DNA of 64,000 nt from Oscillospiraceae bacterium (GCA_017466865.1 JAFTTI010000019.1:1-64000), one strand, 5' to 3'. Shown: positions 41,983-50,803, numbered from the stretch's first letter. Notes: a model not told the origin generated them from the letters alone. A program made the numbers and translations.

Positions 41983-43977
41983 TTAGTTTTTAAGTGCGTA
42001 TTCTTCTTTGAGTTTTCTGTTTGTGTTTGCGATGATAACACCTATAATTCCCGCCATAACGAGAACTGCGATAAGTCCTGCTACTGCAGCCTTTACATTA
42101 AGAGGATCGCCTACAATAAGTGAACCTATTGTATAGATAAGGTATGAAACTGTATAGCCTGTTGCGAGCTGAAGGCCAATTCCGCCCCAGAGCCATTTTG
42201 CGCTCTTCATTTCTGAATTCATAGCACCTATCGCCGCAAAGCAGGGGGGTGTATAGAGGTTGAACATAAGATAAGCGAGAGCCGCTACCTTTGTTATTGC
42301 CATAACGCCTGCTACTTCTGCGCCTGCGCCCTCCATAAGAGCGAGTTCTTCTGTGTCGATAAGATTGTCAAGTCCTACAAAGCATACTGCGAGAGTTCCG
42401 ACAACATTTTCCTTTGCGATAAAGCCTGTTATTGCCGCCGCCGCAAGTTGCCATGAAAGAACACCAACTATGGGAACGAGAAGATATGCAAAAGGAGATG
42501 CTATTGAAGCAAGGATAGACTGGTCTGCTGACTCTGCTACCTTGAAACTCCATGTAAATGTCTGCATAAGCTGAACAACCATATTACAGAGAAGAATGAT
42601 TGTTGCCGCCTTTACTATGTATGACCATCCACGGCTACACATCGACTTGAATGCGCCGAGGAGTGAAGGTGCTTTGTATTCGGGGAGTTCTATAATAAAG
42701 AATGACTTTCTTGCCTTATGACCTGTTATTTTATTGATGAGAAGAGCGCCAAGGAAAATGAGAAGAATTCCTGCGAAATAAGCGAGGAATGTTACCCAGC
42801 CTGCACCGTCGAAGAATGCGCCCGCGAAAAGTGCGATAACGGGAATTTTCGCTCCGCAAGGCATAAAGGGTGCGAGCATTGCTGTTGCTCTTCTTTCTCT
42901 TTCGTTCTTTATTGTTCTACTTGCCATAACGCCCGGAACAGCACATCCTACTGTAATAACAAAAGGAATAACTGATTTTCCCGAAAGGCCTACTCTTTTA
43001 AAGATAGGGTCAAGAACAACGGCTGCTCTTGACATATATCCGCAGTCCTCTAAAAGTGCTATAAGAAAATACATTACCATAACGAGTGGTAAGAATCCTA
43101 CAACGGCAACAACACCGCCGATAACGCCGTCAACGAGGATTGCAGAAATAAGAGGATTTGCGTTCTGGAGGAGTCCTCCTACCCAGCCCTGAAATGCTTC
43201 GAGCCAGCCGACAAGAAGGTCAGCAATGGGTGTTCCTACCCAGACCTGTGAAATCTGGAAAACGAGGAACATAACGAGTGCGAAAATCGGAATACCGAGC
43301 CATTTGTTTGTGAGAATATCGTCTATCTTGTCGCCTATGTTCTTATCTTTTGTTAAGATTTTTCTTTCTTCAACTTCGTCTACTATCTTATTTACAAATT
43401 CAAAACGCTTCTTATCTGCTGTTTCAACGGCTGACTTGTCGCTAAGGTCTATATCGCCCTGTGTGTAGGGTGCTGACTGTGATTTACCTGCCTGATTAAC
43501 GGCTGTTTCAATAAGTTCTTTAAGACCATTTGATGATGTTGAAACTGTATTGACAACGGGGCAACCAAGTTTTGCTGACAAAGCTGTCGCATCGATATTT
43601 GTTTCTTTCTTTTCGTTTATGTCGCTTTTGTTGAGCGCTACAACCACAGGGATGCCGAGCTCTAAAAGCTGTGTTGTAAAGAAAAGGCTTCGGCTTAAAT
43701 TTGTAGCGTCAACTATGTTGATGATTACATCTGGATTTTCTTCTTTTACATAAGCGCTTGTGATGCTTTCTTCACTTGTGAAGGGTGACATTGAATAAGC
43801 GCCGGGAAGGTCGACAGCTAAAATCTGTTCGTTCCCCGAGTATACTTTTTTTATAAGATGTTCTTTCTTATCGACAGTAACACCCGCCCAGTTTCCTACC
43901 TTTTCATTACTACCCGTAAGGGCGTTATACATCGTTGTCTTTCCTGAGTTGGGGTTACCCGTAAGGGCGATTCTCAT
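41983..43977 (-). CDS. feoB: Ferrous iron transport protein B
   Basis: 664 aa GTP-driven Fe2+ permease of the cytoplasmic membrane. G domain 1-165: G1 GNPNSGKTT (7-15), G2 region VTVDKKE, G3 DLPGAYS, G4 NKSD; then Gate and core helices (AAVVLDPIFKRVGLSGKSVIPFV, VGCAVPGVMASRTI, GFIAKENVVGT). ATG 43977 follows GGAGGAAG. Second gene of feoA-feoB-Cys-rich. Confidence 0.95.
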   Translation of the reverse strand: MRIALTGNPNSGKTTMYNALTGSNEKVGNWAGVTVDKKEHLIKKVYSGNEQILAVDLPGAYSMSPFTSEESITSAYVKEENPDVIINIVDATNLSRSLFFTTQLLELGIPVVVALNKSDINEKKETNIDATALSAKLGCPVVNTVSTSSNGLKELIETAVNQAGKSQSAPYTQGDIDLSDKSAVETADKKRFEFVNKIVDEVEERKILTKDKNIGDKIDDILTNKWLGIPIFALVMFLVFQISQVWVGTPIADLLVGWLEAFQGWVGGLLQNANPLISAILVDGVIGGVVAVVGFLPLVMVMYFLIALLEDCGYMSRAAVVLDPIFKRVGLSGKSVIPFVITVGCAVPGVMASRTIKNERERRATAMLAPFMPCGAKIPVIALFAGAFFDGAGWVTFLAYFAGILLIFLGALLINKITGHKARKSFFIIELPEYKAPSLLGAFKSMCSRGWSYIVKAATIILLCNMVVQLMQTFTWSFKVAESADQSILASIASPFAYLLVPIVGVLSWQLAAAAITGFIAKENVVGTLAVCFVGLDNLIDTEELALMEGAGAEVAGVMAITKVAALAYLMFNLYTPPCFAAIGAMNSEMKSAKWLWGGIGLQLATGYTVSYLIYTIGSLIVGDPLNVKAAVAGLIAVLVMAGIIGVIIANTNRKLKEEYALKN

Positions 43978-44034
43978 AAATCTTCCTCCTTATTATATTT
44001 ACACAAAATCTTTTCAGATATTTTAAACTTTTTG

Positions 44035-44050
44035 GTTAGCATAGACTAAC
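44035..44050 (-). promoter_or_regulatory. Palindrome upstream of feoB, candidate metal-regulator site
   Basis: GTTAG-CATAGA-CTAAC. 12 of 16 positions match the palindrome upstream of feoA (44341-44356). It resembles the TTAG...CTAA half-sites of DtxR-type iron regulators. Confidence 0.55.
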
Positions 44051-44094
44051 TTGGTTTTGAAAATAATCGGCAGATTTCTCTGCCTTAAAATCAA

Positions 44095-44307
44095 TCAGAC
44101 GATAATTGCCTCGGCGAGCTGATTATCTATGCTGTATCTTGCATCCTTTACAGAAACTGTGCAACCGCCCTTGCGGTGTGTTACAACAGTTATCTTTTCG
44201 CCATCATAACAGCCGAGTGAGAATAAGAACGCATTGAGTTCTTCATCGTCAGTATTTATCGATTTGATGATATATTCTTTTCCTTCGATAGCCTCTCTCA
44301 AATTCAT
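44095..44307 (-). CDS. feoA: Ferrous iron transport protein A (SH3-like)
   Basis: 70 aa FeoA-domain protein that supports FeoB: NLREAIEGKEYIIKSI, LFSLGCYDGEKITVV, GCTVSVKDARYSID, LAEAIIV. ATG 44307 gives the family N-terminus; the longer frame to 44337 lacks a ribosome site. 117 nt separate it from feoB, and that gap holds the second operator-like palindrome, so feoB may have its own control. Confidence 0.9.
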   Translation of the reverse strand: MNLREAIEGKEYIIKSINTDDEELNAFLFSLGCYDGEKITVVTHRKGGCTVSVKDARYSIDNQLAEAIIV

Positions 44308-44340
44308 ATCTATTCCACCATATACTTGATTATGCATTGA

Positions 44341-44356
44341 ATTAGCAGACGCTAAC
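44341..44356 (-). promoter_or_regulatory. Palindrome upstream of feoA, candidate metal-regulator site
   Basis: ATTAGCAGACGCTAAC on the plus strand (TTAGC/GCTAA arms), 14 nt downstream of the -10 element. Pairs with the feoB palindrome; a repressor here would block the feo promoter. Confidence 0.6.
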
Positions 44357-44370
44357 TCTTACCACAATGT

Positions 44371-44399
44371 ATTATATACCTGATTATATAGTTTGTCAA
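44371..44399 (-). promoter_or_regulatory. Consensus sigma-A promoter of the feo operon
   Basis: TTGACA (44399-44394), 17-nt spacer, TATAAT (44376-44371), both perfect. Such a strong promoter fits repression under iron sufficiency. Confidence 0.9.
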
Positions 44400-44890
44400 G
44401 CGTTTTTTGGAAAAATTTTTCGGTTTTTTAAAAAATCCCGTATTTTCGGGAGAATTTTATTCTTCTCCCCGTTTACTGTCCTTAAATCTTCTCTGAACTG
44501 CCCTTTTTCGAGGATTTTTTTCCGACAAAACGGAAAAACGATGTGGTATTATGATGTTACCCCATCATCAGACCCCATGAAAAGCAGATTTTCTTTTCAT
44601 AATAATTTATCGTTTGTTTTTCATCCTCTGATTTTTATTGATTTTTCATCCGAAAAACATCATCTTACCCTATGATTAAAGGGGTGAAAATGCCTTTGAA
44701 ATATCAGGGTGTTTTTCGGGACAGTAAAGAAAAAATATCGCGGAAATACGCGGTTTGTTCTGATTATACAGCTATTTTTAAAGGATGAAAAACAAGGTGT
44801 TTTCAAAGGGCAGAAAACGGGACTTTAAAGGTGTTATAAAAGAGCGGAAATATGATGCTAAAATCGGCTTCAAAACGGAGGAATTTATCC
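44400..44890. other. Intergenic region without recognised gene
   Basis: About 490 nt between the feo promoter and the NUDIX promoter. The only clear feature is a small terminator-like hairpin, AATCCCGTATTTTCGGGAGAATT near 44432-44457. Short open frames have no ribosome sites or family resemblance. Repeated AT-rich words (GATGAAAAACA, TTTTCATCC) are noted but not explained. Confidence 0.5.
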
Positions 44891-44919
44891 TTGCAATACT
44901 GCTTTTTTTATGCTATAAT
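44891..44919 (+). promoter_or_regulatory. Sigma-A promoter of the NUDIX gene
   Basis: TTGCAA (44891-44896), 17-nt spacer ending TGC, TATAAT (44914-44919). Confidence 0.75.
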
Positions 44920-45006
44920 TAGTATGAATAGGATTATACCTTTAAAATGGGGTTAAATATCCAAATCTGAAAACGCACTAAATCGGGTGCATGAAAGGAC
45001 AAGAAA

Positions 45007-45420
45007 ATGCAGTATGAAAAATCCTGCGGTGCGATAGTCTACCGCAAATTTCACGGCAACACAGAAATCCTGCTGATAAAACATGTAAACAGCGGGCATT
45101 GGTCTTTCCCTAAAGGACATGTTGAAGAAGGCGAAACCGAAGAAGAAACAGCACTTCGCGAAGTTAAAGAAGAAACAGGAATTGACATTTTAGTCGATAC
45201 CTCTTTCAGAGAAACCGTTCAGTATTATCCCAGAAAGGATACACAGAAGATAGTTGTTTATTTCCTCGGAAAAGCAAGAAACTACGATTTCGTTCCACAA
45301 GAAGAAGAAATCGCAGCGATTAAATGGGTCGAAATCGGCAACGCTGCCGCTATGCTGACCTATGAAAACGATAAAACCATAGTTGCCAAGGCAAAGGTTG
45401 AAATCAAAAACAAAATATGA
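45007..45420 (+). CDS. NUDIX hydrolase, Ap4A-hydrolase-like
   Basis: 137 aa. Complete NUDIX box from residue 39, GHVEEGETEEETALREV then KEETGI, coordinating Mg2+ for pyrophosphate hydrolysis. The N-terminus SCGAIVYRKF and the short total length fit bis(5'-nucleosyl)-tetraphosphatases. Probably removes dinucleoside polyphosphates or oxidised nucleotides in the cytosol. ATG 45007 follows AAAGGACAAG. Monocistronic. Confidence 0.85.
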   Translation: MQYEKSCGAIVYRKFHGNTEILLIKHVNSGHWSFPKGHVEEGETEEETALREVKEETGIDILVDTSFRETVQYYPRKDTQKIVVYFLGKARNYDFVPQEEEIAAIKWVEIGNAAAMLTYENDKTIVAKAKVEIKNKI

Positions 45421-45426
45421 TTTTAA

Positions 45427-45460
45427 AAGGCAGCCTTAACACCTTTTCGGGCTGCCTTAC
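45427..45460 (+). terminator. Rho-independent terminator
   Basis: AAGGCAGCC / GGCTGCCTT stem, then ACCTTTT; directly after the NUDIX stop. Confidence 0.75.
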
Positions 45461-45540
45461 CTTTTACAATCTGTAATAAGAAACTCATTTTAAACAGGGG
45501 CGGTTTTCCCCTTAAAACAGGCTTTTTTGCCGTTTTCATT

Positions 45541-45597
45541 GTTGAAAACTATGATTTTTGGGGTAGTTTTCAACGCTTTCAACAGGTTTTCAACAAT
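45541..45597 (+). promoter_or_regulatory. Inverted repeat and TTTTCAAC words upstream of nadB
   Basis: Perfect 10-bp inverted repeat GTTGAAAACT (45541-45550) / AGTTTTCAAC (45565-45574), followed by two more TTTCAAC words (45577-45596). Position suits an operator for NAD biosynthesis; it does not look like a known NiaR site to me. Confidence 0.5.
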
Positions 45598-45636
45598 TTT
45601 TAATAACAAATTTTCCGTTTTACAAGGAGAGTAAAT

Positions 45637-47097
45637 ATGGATAATCTTAATTTCGATGTCGTTATAGCAGGTGCAGGTGCAGGTGGACTTTATACAGCAA
45701 TAAACCTCCCCTCAAGCCTCAATATCCTCATTTTATCTAAAAAGGAACTTACACTCTGTAACTCCTCTCTCGCGCAGGGGGGAATTGCCGCTGTCTATAA
45801 CCCCGAGGATGACGACACAACACAGCTTCACACAAATGACACCCTCATAGCAGGGGGCTTTCGCAACAACACAGAAACCGTTAAAATTCTCGTTAACAGT
45901 GCGGCGGAGGAGATTGACAAAATCATCTCTTACGGGGTTGACTTTGACAAAAATCCCGATGGCTCTTTACACAGAACTTTAGAGGGCGGACACTGCAGAA
46001 ACAGAATTTTTCATCATAAGGATTCAACGGGCGCAGAACTTGTCAACAAGCTTTCAGCGAAAGTAAAGACTCTTTCAAATGTAACCCTTTGGGAAAACGC
46101 CGTTGTTTCAGATATAAAAGAAACCGAAACAGGCTTTTCTTTCGATATTTTAAAGGAAGAGGAACGGGTGAATGTTGCCTCACATTTCGCAGTTTTAGCA
46201 ACGGGCGGAATAGGCAGGGTTTATGAATACACAACAAACTCTGCTATCTCAACGGGCGACGGAATAGCTATGGCTTACAGAATGGGCGCTACAATACAAA
46301 ACCTTAAACTCATTCAGTTCCACCCGACAGCTTTCAACGATTTCTCACAGAGAGAATGTTTCCTTTTATCAGAATCTCTGCGTGGTGAGGGTGCATATCT
46401 TCTTAACTGCAATATGGAAAGATTTATGCATAGATATGACGACAGATTAGAACTCGCTCCCCGTGATGTTGTTTCACATTCTATCATAGAAGAAAGCAGA
46501 AAAACAGGCTCTAAAAAGTTCTTCCTTGATATATCATATCAGGACGCAGAAGAGGTTAAAGCGAGATTTCCGATGATATATAAAAATCTTCTCGAAAACG
46601 GCTATGATTTAACTAAAGAGCCTATCCCCGTTTATCCCTGTCAGCATTATTTAATGGGCGGAATAGACGTTGATAAATTCGGCAGAACATCAATCTCAGG
46701 GCTTTATGCAGTCGGTGAATGTTCACACACAGGCGTTCACGGAAATAACCGTCTTGCAAGTAATTCGCTTTTGGAAGCGCTCGTTTTCTCTAACAGAGTA
46801 GCTAGTGATATTAAAGAAAAGATGGATAATGTCCCCGAAGAATTCTTGCATTATGAATTCACACGAAAAACAGACGGAGAAGAACTCCCCACAGGGCTTC
46901 GAACAGAAATAAGACACATAATGCAGTCGACTTATTTTGTAATCCCCGAAAGCAAAGAGGCTTTGCTCAAAGGTTTTGAAAGAGTTAAGGAAATAAAGGG
47001 CATACTTGATAAAGAAACATTCTCTTTAACAAGAGATTATATCGAGGCAAGATCGCTCGCTACTATCGCTTATATCATTTTAAAAGAAGTTATTTAA
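45637..47097 (+). CDS. nadB: L-aspartate oxidase
   Basis: 486 aa FAD enzyme that turns L-aspartate into iminoaspartate, first step of de novo NAD synthesis. Seen: FAD-binding GAGAGGLYTA near 11, SSLAQGGIAAV, active-site region LEGGHCRNRIFHHKDSTG, QFHPTAF, and GLYAVGECSHTGVHGNNRLA near 365. Slightly short compared with E. coli (about 540 aa). ATG 45637 follows AAGGAGAG. Operon with nadC, murL and murD2; nadA is not in the window. Confidence 0.93.
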   Translation: MDNLNFDVVIAGAGAGGLYTAINLPSSLNILILSKKELTLCNSSLAQGGIAAVYNPEDDDTTQLHTNDTLIAGGFRNNTETVKILVNSAAEEIDKIISYGVDFDKNPDGSLHRTLEGGHCRNRIFHHKDSTGAELVNKLSAKVKTLSNVTLWENAVVSDIKETETGFSFDILKEEERVNVASHFAVLATGGIGRVYEYTTNSAISTGDGIAMAYRMGATIQNLKLIQFHPTAFNDFSQRECFLLSESLRGEGAYLLNCNMERFMHRYDDRLELAPRDVVSHSIIEESRKTGSKKFFLDISYQDAEEVKARFPMIYKNLLENGYDLTKEPIPVYPCQHYLMGGIDVDKFGRTSISGLYAVGECSHTGVHGNNRLASNSLLEALVFSNRVASDIKEKMDNVPEEFLHYEFTRKTDGEELPTGLRTEIRHIMQSTYFVIPESKEALLKGFERVKEIKGILDKETFSLTRDYIEARSLATIAYIILKEVI

Positions 47098-47114
47098 GAA
47101 AGGACTTTTAAATT

Positions 47115-47954
47115 ATGAACCTCCCACAGAATTATATTGATGATATTATCATAACAGCCTTAAAAGAGGACATAAACTATATTGATGTCACAACAGATTA
47201 TCTTATAGACGACAACAGTGTTTCAGAGGCTTATTATGTCGCTAAGGATGACGGCGTTTTATGTGGAATTGATATTGCAAAAAGAGTATTTAAACTCCTT
47301 GATGACAGTATCGTTTTTGAAACAAAAATCAAAGACGGCGAAAAGGTTAAAAAAGACGATATAATAGCAGAAATGAAAGGCTCTACAAAAACCCTTCTTA
47401 AAGGCGAAAGAACAGCACTTAACCTTTTACAGCACCTTTCGGGGATAGCATCTGCTACTAACCGTTGCGTCGAAAAGGTAAAAGGCACAAGAGCGCAGAT
47501 TACAGACACAAGAAAGACACTCCCCGGTCTTCGCGCTTTACAGAAATACGCAGTAACAGTAGGCGGAGGAAAAAATCACCGCTTTAACCTTTCTGACGGC
47601 GCTATGCTTAAAGATAACCACATCGACGCAGGTGGCGGAATCCCTCAGACTATATCAAAACTTCGCAGTAAAATCGGTCACATGGTTAAAATAGAAGTTG
47701 AGGTAAGAAACCTCTCTGAACTTAAAGACGCTATCTGTGCTGGTGCTGACATTATAATGCTCGATAATATGTCTTATGACGAAATGCGTGAGGCAGTTAA
47801 GATAAACGACGGCAGACGCCTTTTGGAAGCGAGCGGAAATGTTACCGAAGAAAACATAAGAGATGTTGCCGAAACAGGCGTTGACATCATTTCTTTAGGC
47901 GCTCTGACACACTCTGTAAAGTGCTTTGATATTTCAATGAAAATCAAAAAATAG
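47115..47954 (+). CDS. nadC: Nicotinate-nucleotide pyrophosphorylase (carboxylating)
   Basis: 279 aa quinolinate phosphoribosyltransferase. Family motifs: GERTALNLLQHLSGIAS near 97, TDTRKTLPGLRALQKYAV, GGGKNHRFNLSDGAMLKDNH, VEVRNLSEL, IMLDNMS and LEASGNVTEENI. Makes nicotinate mononucleotide from quinolinate and PRPP. ATG 47115; 17-nt gap from nadB with AAAGGAC. Confidence 0.95.
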   Translation: MNLPQNYIDDIIITALKEDINYIDVTTDYLIDDNSVSEAYYVAKDDGVLCGIDIAKRVFKLLDDSIVFETKIKDGEKVKKDDIIAEMKGSTKTLLKGERTALNLLQHLSGIASATNRCVEKVKGTRAQITDTRKTLPGLRALQKYAVTVGGGKNHRFNLSDGAMLKDNHIDAGGGIPQTISKLRSKIGHMVKIEVEVRNLSELKDAICAGADIIMLDNMSYDEMREAVKINDGRRLLEASGNVTEENIRDVAETGVDIISLGALTHSVKCFDISMKIKK

Positions 47955-47968
47955 TTAAGGAGTTTTTT

Positions 47969-49333
47969 ATGAACTATTCCTCTCTCCGTGAAAAATATCC
48001 CGAATTTTTGTTTAAGTCGTATTCAATAGAAGAAAGCGAAACAGAGATAAAGGTTTCTTATAATTTTGAAACGGTTTCTTTATGTGAGTTTAACCCTTTC
48101 TGGATATTTAAAAAGCCCGCGGGAAAATCATTTAAAGGCAACAAAATTTTAGAAAAACTCATCTTCTCTCTCGGTATGGTTGAACTCGTTTCTTACTGGA
48201 AAGCAACCTGTTCACCTACTGTAAAAATTCTTTGCAAAAGTGTTTCAGAGGGTGAGGCTGAGTGGTTCAAAAAGCTCTATTTTAAAGGCCTCGGCGAGTT
48301 TTTCTATATAAATAAAATAGATGCTGACATCTCTTCTTTTATGAATATTGTTTCAGAGGGAGAGGCTATAATTTCAGAGGGAGAAAAGGTTTCGGGGAAT
48401 AAAAATTTAATATCCATCGGTGGCGGAAAAGACAGCGTTGTTTCACTTGAAACACTCTCTGAACTTAAAGAAGACAATTTCTGCTACATCATAAATCCCG
48501 ATGAGGCAACAAAAGCAACCGCTAAAATGGGCGGATATAAAGACGATAAAATCATAGCCGTTAAAAGAGGACTTGACAGAAAAATAGTAGATTTAAACTC
48601 ACAGGGTTTTTTAAACGGACACACTCCATTCTCGGCGATAGTTGCGTTTTCATCGGTTATTTCGGCTTATCTATGGGGCATTAAAAATGTCGTTCTTTCA
48701 AACGAAAACAGCGCTAATGAAAGCACAGTAAAGGGAACTGATGTAAATCATCAGTATTCAAAAAGTTTTGAATTCGAGTGTGATTTCAGGTCTTTCGAAG
48801 AAAAATTTATCTCCTCGGGAGTAAATTATTTCAGCCTTTTAAGACCTTTATCTGAATTTCAGATAGCTAAATTTTTCTCTGAAAAATGCGAAAATTATCA
48901 CTCGGTTTTCAGAAGTTGTAACCTCGGCGGAAAGACGGATTCATGGTGTTGCAACTGTCCTAAATGCCTTTTTATAACGATTATTTTAGCGCCGTTTTTA
49001 TCACACGATGAGATAAAAGAAATCTTCGGCGAAAATCTTCTTACAAAAGAAAAAATGCTTTCTGACTACGATAAATTATTGGGACTTTCTCCCGAAAAGC
49101 CTTTTGAGTGTGTCGGAATGAGAAGCGAGGTTATACTCGCATCTTACCTTACTCTTAAAAAATATCAGGAAGAAAGAAAAGCACTCCCCTGTCTGATTTC
49201 GCATTTCGCTGAAATTATGGATGAGAATTACGACATAAAGGGAGAGTATAAGAAAACGATTTCACAGTTTAACGAAAACAACAATCTCTCCCCTGATTTC
49301 GAGAAAATTTTAAGAGAAAAATTCTCTCTTTAA
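47969..49333 (+). CDS. murL: MurL-like UDP-MurNAc-L-Ala-L-Glu epimerase
   Basis: 454 aa. In the MurL pathway MurD2 first adds L-Glu to UDP-MurNAc-L-Ala and MurL then epimerises it to D-Glu in an ATP-dependent reaction. Seen: SIGGGKDSVVSLE near 150 (PP-loop-like), NGHTPFSAIVAFSS, VVLSNENSANEST, VNHQYSKSFEFE and the cysteine-rich SWCCNCPKCLFITIILAPFL near 325. The following gene is a MurD, which strengthens the call. ATG 47969 follows AAGGAG, 14 nt after nadC. Confidence 0.82.
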   Translation: MNYSSLREKYPEFLFKSYSIEESETEIKVSYNFETVSLCEFNPFWIFKKPAGKSFKGNKILEKLIFSLGMVELVSYWKATCSPTVKILCKSVSEGEAEWFKKLYFKGLGEFFYINKIDADISSFMNIVSEGEAIISEGEKVSGNKNLISIGGGKDSVVSLETLSELKEDNFCYIINPDEATKATAKMGGYKDDKIIAVKRGLDRKIVDLNSQGFLNGHTPFSAIVAFSSVISAYLWGIKNVVLSNENSANESTVKGTDVNHQYSKSFEFECDFRSFEEKFISSGVNYFSLLRPLSEFQIAKFFSEKCENYHSVFRSCNLGGKTDSWCCNCPKCLFITIILAPFLSHDEIKEIFGENLLTKEKMLSDYDKLLGLSPEKPFECVGMRSEVILASYLTLKKYQEERKALPCLISHFAEIMDENYDIKGEYKKTISQFNENNNLSPDFEKILREKFSL

Positions 49334-49347
49334 AGAGGTTTTTTAAT

Positions 49348-50649
49348 ATGTTATCACTTTTAAAATCACTCACAGAAAACAAATCCGTTGCGATTTTAGG
49401 GTTCGGAAGAGAAGGGCGTTCTACCTATAAAACCCTCGTAAAATCGGGCACTAACGCAGATATTACTATCCTTGATAAGTTCGATTTTGAGGATAAAAAA
49501 GACTTCCCCGTTTCTATAATAACGGGCGAAAACTATATGGATAATCTCTCGCGGTTTGACCTTATTTTCAAAAGCCCCGGCGTTGTTATTTCAGCGGATG
49601 TTCCCCGTGAAAAAATAACTTCGCAGACGGAAATTTTCCTTAAAAAATACAAAAATCAGGTTGTAGGAATAACGGGAACAAAGGGCAAAAGCACAACTAC
49701 AACCCTTATTCACCACATCCTTAAAGAAAAAAGAGGGAACGCGATTCTTGTCGGAAACATAGGTATTCCCGCTTTTGACAAACTCACTGATATAGATGAA
49801 AACTCGGTTATCGTCTACGAACTTTCCTGCCATCAGCTTGAGTTCACAGAGGTTTCTCCGCATATTGCGATACTTTTAAATCTCTTCCCCGAGCATTTAG
49901 ACCATTACGGAACGATACAGAATTACTACAACGCGAAGCGGAATATCTATCTTCATCAGGATAAAAACGATATGCTTTTTGTTATGAAAAGGTATCAGCC
50001 CGTGGGGATAAAATCACAGATTATTTCGGTTTCGGATATGGGCGCAGACATAACTTTTTCCCGCGAGGCACTCACTTTCAAGGGCGAAAAAACGCCTATT
50101 AAAAGAAGTGAATTTTCTCTTATAGGCGACCACAATCTTTACAATATTTCCGTTGCCTACGGCGTTTGCAGGACTTTAGGTGTTTCTTCCGACGATATAA
50201 TTTCTGCGGTTAAAACCTATAAATCACTCCCTCATAGATTAGAGGTTTTCCTTGAAAAAGACGGTGTCCGTTACATTGATGACTCGATTTCAACCGCTTG
50301 TGAAACGACAATTCAGGGCGTTTTGTCTATAGGTGATGTCGGTGTTTTAATCCTTGGCGGAATGGACAGAGGCATTGACTACGCTCCACTTATTGAGTTT
50401 TTGAGAACACAGAAAGTTCCCGATGTTATATGTATGTATGACAGCGGAAAGCGAATTTTTGAGGAAGCGAAAGAAATCGAGGGAACAAATCTCGTTCTCG
50501 TTTCTGACCTTAAAGAAGCTTGCGATATGGCGAAATCTCTCGTAAAATCAGGAAATTCCTGCCTTCTCTCCCCCGCTTCTGCAAGTTATGGAAACTTCAA
50601 GAACTTTGAAGAACGCGGAGAAAAGTTTAAGGAATACATCAGAGGATAA
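49348..50649 (+). CDS. murD2: UDP-MurNAc-L-Ala ligase of the MurD family, probable L-glutamate-adding MurD2
   Basis: 433 aa Mur ligase. N-terminal Rossmann part (AILGFGREGRST), ATP loop VVGITGTKGKSTTT near 105, ELSCHQLEF, NLFPEHLDHYG, then C-terminal LPHRLE and LLSPASASYGNFKNFEERG. Usual D-Glu-adding MurD has DSKATN in the third domain entrance; here the corresponding stretch is DDSISTACETT, losing the Lys. With murL just upstream this fits MurD2, which uses L-Glu. A second murD elsewhere cannot be excluded. Confidence 0.85.
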   Translation: MLSLLKSLTENKSVAILGFGREGRSTYKTLVKSGTNADITILDKFDFEDKKDFPVSIITGENYMDNLSRFDLIFKSPGVVISADVPREKITSQTEIFLKKYKNQVVGITGTKGKSTTTTLIHHILKEKRGNAILVGNIGIPAFDKLTDIDENSVIVYELSCHQLEFTEVSPHIAILLNLFPEHLDHYGTIQNYYNAKRNIYLHQDKNDMLFVMKRYQPVGIKSQIISVSDMGADITFSREALTFKGEKTPIKRSEFSLIGDHNLYNISVAYGVCRTLGVSSDDIISAVKTYKSLPHRLEVFLEKDGVRYIDDSISTACETTIQGVLSIGDVGVLILGGMDRGIDYAPLIEFLRTQKVPDVICMYDSGKRIFEEAKEIEGTNLVLVSDLKEACDMAKSLVKSGNSCLLSPASASYGNFKNFEERGEKFKEYIRG

Positions 50650-50652
50650 AAG

Positions 50653-50680
50653 AAAGGACAGCTTAAAAGCTGTCCTTTTC
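50653..50680 (+). terminator. Terminator of the nad-mur operon
   Basis: AAAGGACAGCT-TAAA-AGCTGTCCTTTT, 4 nt after the murD2 stop. Confidence 0.85.
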
Positions 50681-50689
50681 TGTTTTGTC

Positions 50690-50756
50690 GGTTATCGAGC
50701 CATAAACTGATTTTCATAGCAAATTACGAAACGAATTGTCCCGTGCGGTCACGCAC
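50690..50756 (+). repeat. Dispersed palindromic repeat, copy R5
   Basis: GGTTATCGAGCC, core, TACGAAACGAATTGTCCC, palindrome GTGCG-GTCA-CGCAC (50743-50756). It abuts the parS-like site at 50757. One of the most complete copies. Confidence 0.75.
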
Positions 50757-50772
50757 TGTTCCACGTGGAACA
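50757..50772. promoter_or_regulatory. parS-like site 1
   Basis: TGTTCCACGTGGAACA, a perfect 16-bp palindrome, one base from the B. subtilis parS consensus TGTTCCACGTGAAACA. Expected ParB (Spo0J) binding site for origin segregation. Confidence 0.9.
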
Positions 50773-50774
50773 AG

Positions 50775-50803
50775 TTGACTTTCAAAAAGAAAGATGATAT
50801 AAT
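50775..50803 (+). promoter_or_regulatory. Sigma-A promoter of the repeat lipoprotein gene
   Basis: TTGACT (50775-50780), 17-nt spacer, TATAAT (50798-50803). The parS-like site ends 2 nt before the -35, so ParB binding could affect transcription. Confidence 0.8.

Noticed and set aside
44367-44675. 102-codon frame after feoA
   Set aside because: It starts within the feo promoter, is Phe/Ser-rich and has no ribosome site.
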